Assembly: GCF_000220395.1 (NCBI RefSeq)
Contig: NW_004086164.1
Span: 1-64,000 of the forward strand
Reading direction: 5' to 3'
Length of the DNA: 64,000 nucleotides
Source: Ichthyophthirius multifiliis
Lineage: Eukaryota; Ciliophora; Oligohymenophorea; Hymenostomatida
The first letter of the stretch is position 1; each line of letters begins with the position of its first letter. Position numbers and translations under genes: made by a program. Below are positions 1 to 11,200 of this stretch, piece by piece. Below the pieces are notes generated by a model. It saw only the letters and a program-made list of their open reading frames with translations. It was not told where the DNA came from and searched no databases.

Positions 1-102
1 ACCCCACCCCACCCCAACCCCAACCCCAACCCCAACCCCAACCCCAACCCCAACCCCAACCCCAACCCCAACCCCAAACCCCAAATCCCAAATTCCAACC
101 CT
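1..102. repeat. Telomere, C4A2 repeats (chromosome left end)
   Basis: The window begins with tandem CCCCAA units, regular to about position 80, then degenerating through CCCAAAT and TTCCAACCCT into unique sequence. The C-rich strand runs 5' to 3' inward, as expected at the left end of a chromosome. C4A2 (G4T2) is the telomere repeat of hymenostome ciliates and is made by telomerase. The first two units are ACCCC rather than AACCCC. The junction with unique DNA is gradual, not abrupt. Confidence 0.97.
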
Positions 103-758
103 AAAAAAAAATAGACGAAAAATCAAATCCATCACCCAATTTCAAAACAATCTTAATAACAAACTTTATTTTAAATCCGAACTAAAACATACCTAAATCA
201 ATACCAAAATCTAAATATATATTTTATATCATATATATGCTATAAATAAAAATGAAAATTAAAATACATAAAAAAAAAAATATAATTATTAAAATAATTT
301 TAAATTTAAATTAAATGTTTAAAAATTTAAAATTTATAAAATAAGTCAAAAAAGCATAAAAGATTATACTAAAACATCCAAAAATCTTATTAAATCAATT
401 TTTTACAAATTTTAAAATATAAAAAAAATATTATTTTTTATATTTTTAATATAAAACTAAAATATCTATTAAACACAAAATATTATATTATATAATTAAA
501 AAATATTCTAGAACAACTTTATCTTTTCTGTGACAATTAATCTTACTTTTTATTTTTTAAATCATATTGTATACTTTATTTTTATTATTTCATATATACA
601 TTCTATATAAAAATATTTTTTTATATATATTATCTAAAATTAATTTTAATATATTGAAAATATTTTTTTATTTATAAAAATTGGATTAAAATTATATTTT
701 AATAACTCAGTATTATATTTTTTTTTAATATTATTGTAATAAATATTTTTATTTATTT

Positions 759-971
759 ATGAAAAAAATATATTTTCGAATAATGATTGGGTTGGTATTA
801 TGTTTTGGGTTTAGATTAGCATTATGTTTTGGGTTTAGGTTAGTATTTTTTTTAATTTATAATATTAAAAGTTGCATACATTCTTATGCATTAAGATTTT
901 TTATAATCATGTCTAATATCGAATATCGAGTTTTTAGTTACAATGAATTAATAAGTTATCTTGATTTCTGA
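759..971 (+). CDS. Small subtelomeric ORF, doubtful
   Basis: A 70-codon frame that starts at ATG, contains no TAA or TAG and ends in TGA, so it is open in both the standard and the ciliate code. The first half is hydrophobic with the octapeptide ALCFGFRL-like unit occurring twice, encoded by a 24-bp duplication; it could form a membrane segment. I recognise no family. The use of no reassigned stop codons is odd for this chromosome, where real genes use TAA/TAG often. It could be chance or a remnant. Confidence 0.2.
   Translation: MKKIYFRIMIGLVLCFGFRLALCFGFRLVFFLIYNIKSCIHSYALRFFIIMSNIEYRVFSYNELISYLDF
797..844 (+). repeat. 24-bp tandem duplication in subtelomere
   Basis: Two adjacent 24-bp copies beginning ATTATGTTTTGGGTTTAG, differing at two positions near their ends. 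The core GGGTTTAG is G-rich for this region and resembles degenerate telomere-like sequence. Confidence 0.75.
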
Positions 972-2322
972 TTAAGGGTATGAGGTATATGTCCCAAATG
1001 GTGTTTTGGATATTTTTAATTTCACTTTCTTAGATGCATTAATCTACTTAAAATTTTTTTTTAAATAAAATAATAATTTTTAATAATATATTTTAAAAAT
1101 TATATTTATATATATACCCAAAATTAAAAAAATAAATAAAAAATTATATTATTTATTATAAATATAATATATATATCATTTATATTTTGAAAAAATTGTA
1201 TATATAATTTCCATATAAATAAAAATCATATATATAAAAAAATGTTTTGAAAATAATTAATAAATTTTTGCGTTAAAAACTATTTTTGAAAGCCGTTACA
1301 CAGTTTTCATTATTTGATCTGTTTGAATAGGGTATGGAATAGAAAAATTGGTAAATATAATTATTACTTTTCTAAAGAAATTATATTTGTTTTTTTCGAA
1401 ATTTCGTATAAAATTTTAGATTATATATGAGCATTTTGATTTATTTATATTCTAGATTTATCTGAATATTATATTTTGAGCAAATAACTCGGTGTGAAAT
1501 ATTTTTTTTCGGAAAATTTTGCGAATTTATTAAAAAAAAAAATTCTAAAAAATGTTATTATATATAAATAATAATTAAATTTTTATCAACAACAGTTTAT
1601 TAATAATAAAATTTGTTTGACTTCAGCTTTGACTATCGATTCGCATTAAAATGAAAAAATTGTTAAAAAAAATGGCCACCAAAAAAAAGCATTTTTTGTC
1701 AATATCAATTGTATATATATAAATTCAAATATTAAAAGTAAATACATTATTTTTTACTTTATTAAAATCTAATACATTTTTGATATTAAATACTATATAA
1801 ATTATGGTTTTAATAATAGAAATTTTTGATAGAACAAAATTATATGACTATTTATTGAGAAAACATCTATATAAATTTATTTGATTAAAAATTAATATAT
1901 TTAATCAAATATGTAAAAAAAATATATTATTTATAGAATATAAATTATATTTATTATTTTTAATTTTAACAAAATAAAAAGAAATAATATATAAATAGTA
2001 AATTTTATTTACTTTTTATATTTCTTTTTTAATTTTTTAATTAAATAAAAAATTAATTAAAAATATTTAAAGACATGACTTCAATTCAATAATTATTTTC
2101 TAAACTATATTTATTATTTACTTATTTTTATCCTTAATTATTTTATTAATGACTTATTTGTTCATTACTGTTTTTTTTTAATAAATTTCAAATGAAAAAT
2201 TAATAAAAATAAATAATTAATTTTTTTATCATATTTTTTTTTTATAAATTTTTTTTTTAAAAAAGTTTTTATAAAAAATAATTTATTTTATAAATTTATT
2301 ATATATTATAGATTAGATAAAA

Positions 2323-3756
2323 ATGGATATCGAAATAAATGAAAACAATCGTTGGAGAGACTTAAAAAATATTTTCGAAAGAGATACTTAGTTCAAAGGT
2401 CCTAATTTTGCTCCTAGTGAAGAGCTTACTAATTGTTACTTAGAATAAGCAAAGGTTCTTGTTATTGGAGCTGGAGGACTTGGTTGTGAAATATTAAAAA
2501 ATTTAGCTCTTTCTGGAGTAAAAGATATCCATGTTATAGATTTAGATACTATCGATTTAACTAACTTAAATAGGTAATTCTTATTTAGATAGGATGATGT
2601 TGGTAAATTTAAAAGTGAAGTAGCGGCTAAATTTATTATGAATAGGTAAATTAAGTTAAATATTTTTTTTAAAATAAAAAAGAGTACCAGGGTGTAAAGT
2701 GACAGCTCATGTAGGGAGAATAGAATAAAAAACTGATTCATTTTATAAAGAATTTCAAATTATAATTTCAGGGTTAGATAATGTCGGAGCAAGAAGATGG
2801 TTAAATTCGCTTGTCCATGGACTTTGTGAATTTGATGATAATAATTAACCAATTCCAGAAAATCAAATACTTTTAATAGATGGTGGCACTGAAGGATTTA
2901 AAGGATAAGCTAGAGTATAAAATTAAAAAAATATAAATTATAAATAGCATTTAATATTTTATTGAAAAATAAGGTCATAAAACCATTCTAAACTGCTTGT
3001 TATGAATGTACTTTAGGAACTTTACCAAATTAAGAAACTTATAACATTTGTACAATTGCCAATACTCCAAGAACTCCTGCTCATTGCGTAGCTTATGCTT
3101 ATTTAATTGAATGGAAAAAATAATTTCCAGACAAAAAACTTGATAAAGATAGCATAGAAGATATGCAATGGGTATTTCAAACAGCACTTTAAAGAGCATA
3201 ATAATTTAATATTGAAGGAGTTGATTATATGATGACAATGGGTGTAGTAAAAAATATAATTCCTGCAATTGCTTCAACAAATGCAATAATAGCGGCTGCA
3301 TGTGTAAATGAGGCTGTTAAGGCTATTACTGATTGTAGTTATGTTGTTTAAGATTATTTTCAATATATGGGAAACGAAGGGTATCTTTTAATATTCTTTT
3401 TAATTTTAAATTATTTTTTTAGATTGCATACTTTAACTTTTAAATATGAGAAAAACCCAAATTGCTTTATATGCTCAAATACTCCAATTAAAATAAAAAT
3501 TAGTAAAAATATGCTTTTGAAAGATTTCTAAAAATTATTATAAAGTAAACCATATGAATTTTTAGATCCTTCTTTGACTGGTCAAGATGGAAGATTAATT
3601 ATTCCAGTTGTTATGAGAGATCTACATAAAGAAAAGCTAGAAATGACTTTTGATTAGCTTGCTTAATAAAATATTTATAAGGAAGGGGAAATTATATATA
3701 TTACTGATTAAAAAATACATTCTGTAGCTAAAGTTATAGTTAGCTTTGATGATTGA
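2323..3756 (+). CDS. UBA3: NEDD8-activating enzyme E1 catalytic subunit
   Basis: Catalytic half of the heterodimeric E1 that adenylates NEDD8 and passes it to the E2 UBC12, feeding cullin-RING ligases. Four exons (2323-2645, 2683-2914, 2974-3380, 3423-3756; introns 37, 59, 42 bp) give 431 residues, close to human UBA3. Visible are the ThiF nucleotide-binding loop [17 protein letters not shown], the [16 protein letters not shown] adenylation motif, zinc ligands (ACYECT near the middle; CFICS later), and the catalytic cysteine in the block [15 protein letters not shown], matching the UBA3 CTIA.MPR.PEHC signature. The C-terminal part fits the ubiquitin-fold E2-binding domain. TAA/TAG must be Gln throughout; the stop is TGA. 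First gene in from the telomere, with about 2 kb of gene-free DNA on either side. Confidence 0.95.
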
Positions 3757-6326
3757 TTTTTTCATTTAAAATATCAAAATATTTTCATTTTTATTTCAAA
3801 TTTTATTATTTAAAACAATATAAATTTTTTATAATTATTTATCTTATTATATATATTGAAAAATATTTTTTATTTATTTATTTTTTTAATTAATAAAACA
3901 AAGTTTAAATTATTTTAAAAATTTCAATATTTATTATTATACTGTTTTTAATTTCAAATTTATCTTTTTTTAGATAATCCAAGTTTTTAGCTTAAAATTA
4001 ATAATTTAATTATCAATATTAATTTAAAATATGTTTAAATATATATAATATGCAGAAAACATATCTTAAATAAGTTAAGTATGTATGAATATAAAAAAGC
4101 TCATACAATTTTTTTGAAAATATTTAAATATTTAAAAGAGACACTATCATAAAAATAATTATTCTTTTTATTAAAATAATAAATTTAATAAGTATTATGA
4201 ATCATTAATAATATTATGAACATTAAAATTTTAGATCTTTAAACGATATAATAATTAAAATTTTAATTCTAAATCAATAATAAAACATTAGTACTTATCT
4301 AAAATTTATTTGTCTTTAGCAAATTCAAAGGAATAGAAATATTATTTATAAAGTTATAAGAATTCTTTTGAATAATTTTAAAAATGAATTCTATATAAAA
4401 AATTAATATAATGCTTTAAAGTTTTATTAATAATATACAAAAAAATTATTTCTTCTTCATATGTTTTCTTAAAAATTTCTATTCTAAAAATATGGCTGGT
4501 ATTAGAAACAAATAAATTTTCTATTTTTTTCAGAATTTCGAATTAATTCTATATTATTATTAAGCTTTTCGTTAAATATTTAAAGTACGACTTTTTTTTA
4601 AAAAAATATCTTTTAAAACTTAAATTAATAAAATTGTCTTCCTAACATTTTATAATCTCCATCAATTAGCATTTTTATTATTAAGTTAGTTATTAATTGT
4701 ACATTAGTTTTCATTATAATATTAAATATTTGATCTTATGCTGTTTAAAAAAATACTCAATAATTTATTTAAGCTAGTATTCTTCTTATTTATTATAATA
4801 AATCTATGGATTAAATTTATTTATTGCTAAATTATATAAATGCAATTTAAAATTCTTTAGTTTCTATATCTGTTATAAAAGAATTGTTGTGATTTTTTAA
4901 ATAATAGTTTCAATGATAATTACATTAATTTTTTAATTTAATAATTTATTAATATTGTTTTTACTCTAATATGTTCTACTATTTATAAAATTAAAAACAA
5001 ATTTAACAAAATTTATAATATTTTCTATAAAATTAAAATCTTAAGAAATGTTTATTTTTCAATAGAATATTTCAAATATTTATCTTCGTATTATTACTAA
5101 ATATTAAATATCTAATTTTTGATTGAATTATCTTATCTTGGAAATATATTGAGAAAACTAGAATAAGAAGAAATAATATTTAAAGTACATATAAAATTTT
5201 ATATATAATTAATTCCATTTTCATTATTGATTTATTCGTCTGTTATTTATAAAATTAATTATATATCTGATTATAATATTATAATTTTTATTTATTTTCT
5301 GAACTAAAAGTAAGCATTTTTTATTTTAGCTAATGACTTTTATTTTCAAATCAAAATATTAATTAAGAAGCTAATTCTTTTTAATTTTTATATAATTTAT
5401 AAATTCTTTATTTTTTTAAATTATTTAATTTTTATTACTTTTTGTCAAAATATTTTACTTTTTTAATAAAAATTATCCATCATTAAAATCTTAATAAGAT
5501 TTAAAGAATATATTATGTTTCCATTTTTATTGATTTTATATTTATTTTTAAACATTTTTTTAAGCTCTTATAACTTCTTAAGCCTTTTATAATTTTTTGA
5601 AATATATTAGCCGTTTATATAAATTTTAATGAAGATTCAGTGGTAAAGATTTTGATAACTAAAGAAAGATTTTTTAAAAAAATAATGTTTTGGTTTCTTG
5701 GATTTTTATTAAAATCATATATATATTATTGAGTTTTTTTATTTATTTAATATATGTCAATATTCATTGAAATAATTTTTTAATATATATTTTAGTCTAT
5801 TTAAAGATTAATAAATTTTTTTATATATGCTTTCATAAAGAAAATTAAAATTATAACTTAATAACTTATTGCAATATTATAAAAAGATATAAACATATTC
5901 ACTTTAAAAAAAAATATATTTCAAATAAAATAAATAATTTAATTTTAATATTAAAAAATATATTATAAAAATTTAAGAGATATTTTTTTCAATAATATTT
6001 AAATAATAAATTATTAAAAATATCTTTATATTAATTAAATTATATATAAAATATTCTGAGAAAATTAATTTTTCAATGAAAAAAAAATAAATTAAAAATA
6101 ACTCTTATTGCTTATATTATTATTTTCTATTATTTAGATAATTAAATATATTATCAAAAATATTTAATTTTAAATTAATATTGATAATATTTATTTCATA
6201 AATATATTAATAAAAATATTCTTAATCAGACAAAATATTTGTATGTTAATTACTATTGCTCATTTTTAATATTTAAAATATATGACATTTTTATATTTTT
6301 TTTACATAATTTTATATATTTTTTTT
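3757..6326. other. Intergenic, no supported gene
   Basis: Long AT-rich spacer between UBA3 and the kinase gene. On the minus strand several stretches are open for 50-100 codons in one frame (for example 4457-4756 and about 5480-5640) but they are broken by in-frame TGA and shifts, and show no family motif. A decayed gene is possible; chance openness is equally likely. Confidence 0.5.
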
Positions 6327-7921
6327 TCAACAATCGAAGAATATCTAAAAATCACTTGCTCCTGTTTTTTTATATTCATTTATAATCCCACTTATTATCT
6401 ATTCATAAATTTAAAAAATTAAAACAATAAATTTTACCTCTTTAGTCAACCCTGGTGAAAGTTTTTCAATACTTTTTATAGCCTTTTTCATAGACTAGTA
6501 TAAGCATTCTTATTCTTAATTAATTTGACTGTTTTATCTTTGATGAATAATTTGCTAAGTGCTTTATTCTTTATTTATTTCTATAACAGTTTTATCTAAA
6601 TCTAATTAAGGCATTTAACTATCTAATTTAATAATAGTTTAAGTTTTCCTTTATTCATTATTTGCAAGTTATTATTAATTAATTCTTTTTTATTTAATTC
6701 CTTCACTAAATTAGAAAAAATAAAATAAAAAAGAATTTAATTATTGATTTTTACTCAAAAATCTCAGTCAAAAATTGAGTTTTTTTAGCTCTTTAAATAA
6801 AATCTGTTAATAATAAGGATCCACATGAAGCCCTTTCAGAAGATACTTTATTTAAGCACAATTTAATGAATTCTTTAAATTATCTTAAAATAAAAAATAT
6901 AGAAAAAAAAAATTATTTAAATATATACGAAGAAAAAGCTTCATCTATTTATAATTCCTCATTTGTAATAGAAAATATTGCACTGCCCAAAGGTAAATCA
7001 CTATAAGGAGGTTTTCCATAAGCCATTTCTAAGGCTGTTATAGCAACAGACCATATATCACTTTTAGCATCATATTTAGAATATTTTATTGTCTTTAATA
7101 TTTTAATTTATTTAGTAAAAATTTAGTTATAAATACTTCTGGAGATAACCAAAATGGTAAGCTTGTTAAATGCTATTTATTTTTACTTAAAATGTCTGTA
7201 AACTTTTAACTTAAAGAAAAATCAGTTAATTTTATTGAACCATCTCTATTAAGCATAATATTTGATGCTTTTTCCATTTATTAAAATTATTTATTTTTAT
7301 GAAATATTTAATATAAATTTTTTACAAAAAAGTTTTTATTAATGTATAAATTTTTTACCTTTTAAATCTCTATGAAGTTTATTATTATCATGTAAATATT
7401 TTAATGCTATTAAAACTTATTTAAGAATTATGCATATATATTCTTCACTTAAGGGTCCATTTTTTCTTATCTTACGTTTAAATTAAAATAGAATTATATT
7501 ATTTATATAAAATACCAAATCTTAAACAGAACCTTCATTAAAATATTCCATAACAATATAAAGTTTATTATCATAAATAAATGACTCATATATTTTAATC
7601 GTATATTCATCTTAAAATTTAGACATTTTATTTATTTCTTTGCAAATATCTAAAAGATCGTCTTTTTGCTTTAAAAATAAATTTAAATTTATTTATATTA
7701 GTAATAAATTAATACTATTATGTTTATCTCTTTTAATGCAACTGTTAGACCATTTAATTTGTTTAATCTTGTATTAAAATTAAAAAATTGAAATTAAATT
7801 GTAAAAACCCCTTATATAAACAAGAATAATTATGTGTTTATGCAATTATTTCTACAAAATCATAATTTTCTTTTTTCTAATTATAAATTTAGAATCGATT
7901 TTTAAAAAAATAAATTTACAT
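6327..7921 (-). CDS. MST/STE20-like protein kinase with degenerate P-loop and DFS
   Basis: Protein kinase of the STE20/germinal-centre (MST1/2, Hippo-like) type. Start at ATG 7921, stop TGA at 6329-6327, with about eight introns of roughly 40-110 bp. Conserved: VALKEIN (ATP lysine), the helix-C Glu in KEINKM, YIVMEYFNEGSVQDL hinge, KLHRDLKASNIMLN catalytic loop, SDIWSVAITALEMAYGKPP in subdomain IX. Odd: the glycine-rich loop reads IIAQTHNYSCLYK, so all three P-loop glycines are replaced, DFG is DFS (KLTDFSLSQ) and APE is SPE. The HRD Asp is kept. About 100 residues after the kinase domain are Q-rich. It may be a weak or dead kinase. Family call strong; activity is inference. Confidence 0.88.
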
Positions 7922-8289
7922 CGTAGTTCAATATATTCATATGATAATAAATCAATTATTTTTTATTGAAAAATATTTTTTTATAAATTTAAAATTAGAA
8001 TAATTTATATTTTAAAATAATGTAATTTTAAATAATTGAACAAAATGATATTATATTTCTATTATTTTATATGGTTTTTTTTAATTTTATTTTTATTGTG
8101 TTAAAAAAAATATTCATCAAATAAAAAAAAGATAAATTTTTAAATTAATTATTACAAAAAAAGAAAAATTATTAAAATAAAATAAATACAAAAATTATAT
8201 GTATTTATATATTTTAATTTCAATTAATATATATTAAAATAATCATATTAATGTATATGCTTAATCAATTTTTTATTATTTTATTTTAA
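7922..8289. other. Intergenic between two minus-strand genes
   Basis: AT-rich spacer of about 370 bp between the coiled-coil gene's stop and the kinase start. It must hold the kinase promoter. No recognisable motif. Confidence 0.6.
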
Positions 8290-11200
8290 TCATTATATTA
8301 AAATCTCTTCATTTTATAATCTTTCGAGAAGCTTTAATTATTTAAAATAAAAATATAAAAAATAAATAAATAATAAATGTTTACAGCAGCTTCAAGAATA
8401 TGAATATTATTTAGTGACTCTTAATAGACAATATTTAAATTATCTAACTATTCTATTTTTTAAATTAATTCTACATTTTTTTGTGTAAGTTCAAGCGATT
8501 TTCTTTCTGATTACTATTTATATAAATCTCTTGCTCTTGTTCTAATATAATTTAAAAAAAAATATATATACATAAATATAAATATAAATACATTTCTTCA
8601 ATTTCTTTTAACAACATTTCTATTTTTGATTATTACAGATCAATATTTTATTCTTAATTTTAGGAAGAAAAGTTAAGAATTTATACTTTTAGATTGTTTG
8701 CCTGCATAAAAAATTAAGTATATAAAAACAAAAAATATATTTACTTCGTTTAATGCATTATCTCTTTCTTTCTTTTTAGCTTCTAAAAGTTCAACTTATC
8801 TTTATAATTCATTTTATAAAGTTTCAATTTATATTTATTATTAACTTATTTTGCTTTCATATCTCTTTATTTGAGTTTCATAATTAACTTTTACATCATT
8901 TAATTACTTCATATTAATAATATGTAAAAATAAGTTGAAATAAATTTACCATAAGTTAATTTTTTAAATTTAATATTTCTAATTATAGTTGACCTTAATT
9001 ATTAGAATTATTAAGTGAGTTTTTCAATTCTGACCTTTCTCTTAACAAAATAGCATTACTTCTTTATAGTTTTTCATGTTCAATAATTTTATTTTTATAA
9101 TTTTCATCCAACTCTTATACTTTATGTTACAGCTATTAAATCTGAGTATTATATGCTGTCCTTTCAGCTTCTGAAACTGTATTGTTTTGATTGACTTATA
9201 AATTTTTGTATTATTCTAAATTTAATTTCATGTTTTCTATTTCTTTGATTCTTAATTGTTCTAACTTTTCGATTTTTTATTTCCATTTTTAGGAATTTGT
9301 TTCTACATTTTACGCTTATAACAATTGTTACTATAATTAAGTATTTAATTATTCTAATTTTTCAAGCTTCAAAACAAATTATCTATTATCTTCTTCAAAT
9401 TTTTATCTTTCAAACTACATTCTAATTTTAATTTCATTTAATTATTATTCTAGTTAAATTTTTAAAGTTTCTATTTTTTTTATAAAAATACATAAAAAAA
9501 TAATAAAAAATACATTCTAATTATTATTTGAATTGTTCAATATCATTTTAAGCTTTTTTTGTTTTCTTTACATGTTCCTCTTCATATTGATATCTACATT
9601 CATTCAAAGCATCCTAAAGTTTGATTTCATATACATTTTTAGCCTATAACAACTATTTGTTCAATTCCTAAGCTAATTACAATTCCATCTATTTTTTTAT
9701 TTCTTCAATAATCAATTAATGCTTAGCTTATGTTTATTTCAATTCTTAAACTAATTTACTGTTTTCTTATTATAATCTATAGAACTCTTATTCCATTTTA
9801 GCTTTTTCTTATTATGTTTAACCTAAAATCATACTCGAACTTCTTCTATTTTCGTTAAAGTCTTTATCTAAATCTTAATAAGCTTAAGCCAATTATTACA
9901 ATTCTTTTTCTTTAATTTATGTTTATGATAATAAAAAGGTAATTTCTTGCTTTTATTATTAAATAACTCTTTCATATTCTTACTTTTATTTACTATATTT
10001 AGAAATTTCTTCTTATAAAGCAAATTTAAGTTTTTCTAATTCTTTAATTAATAAATCATTTTCTTCATTTTTTTTCTTTATTAAAATTTCTAAATCTTAT
10101 AATCTTTATTTTAATCCACTGTTTTCATATGTAGATTATCTATATTCGCTAACTTCTTTATCTTTATCAGAAACTTATTTAATTAAATTATCTAGTTAAT
10201 TTTTTAATTATTTGTTAATATCTTATAATTATTATTTATCCAATGTTTGTACATAAGAAGATCTTCTTAATTCATCACTTTCAGCTTATAATTAATTGCA
10301 TATATTTTACAATTCTTATTATAATTTAGAATGTTTAACATTATTATCATTTATTTCTTTATCTTTATTTTAAATTATAATCTTTTGATCATTAATTTAA
10401 TTTATTAATTATTTGTTAATTTGTTATAACTATTCTTTATCTACATTTTGCATTTAAGAAGATCTTCTGATTTCTTCAGCTTCAGTTTATAATTATTAGT
10501 ATTGCTAAATGTGTTCAATATTTTATTTATTTATTTAAGACTATAAATTAGCTATTTCTTTTTCTTTATTGCTATTAAGTTAAATTAAATCATCTATCTT
10601 TTATTATAGTTATTTTGTTACTACTTATAATTATTCTTTGTCTAACGCTTATAGATATTAAGACTTTTTTATTTCTTCAGTTTCATTAAGTAATTAATTA
10701 TATTACTATTATAATTCTTGTTTTTATTTTGCTTTTTGATTATTAATATCATTTATTTCTTTATCTTTATTTTAAATTATAATTTATTATTAATCAATTT
10801 TCTCTTATAATTATTTAACAACTTATTGCAATTATTCTTTATCTAAAGTTTACATATAAGATGATCGTCTAATTTCTTCTGCTTCATGTAATAACTATTA
10901 ATATTAATTTTATATTTCTTAGTTTTTTTTTTAATTATTAGCATTAATATCATTAATCTCTTTATCTTTATTTTTAATGATTAATATTTATTAATCGATT
11001 TGTTCTTAAAGTTTTTTAACTATTTGTTTTAATTATTCTTGATCTAAAGTTTGCAAATATGATGATCTTCTAAATTCTTCATGTTCATTAAGCAATTATT
11101 AATATTAATTTTGAAGTTCTTCATTTTTCTTTTAATTGTTTAAATTTATTTCAACTATTTCTTTATCTTTATTATTAATATAAATCTTTTAATCTTCTAA

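Larger units (their letters stand above)
103..2322. other. Subtelomeric gene-poor region
   Basis: About 2.2 kb of very AT-rich DNA between the telomere and the first recognisable gene. Around 1260-1700 there are more G and C and scattered degenerate motifs, but I could not read a coherent protein in either strand. It also holds a small ORF and a 24-bp tandem duplication, listed separately. Confidence 0.7.

Noticed and set aside
4457-5645. Minus-strand open segments resembling a decayed gene
   Set aside because: TGA interruptions and frame shifts occur at chance frequency; only TGA is a stop here and G is rare, so 100-codon openings are expected. Kept only as a note in the intergenic entry.
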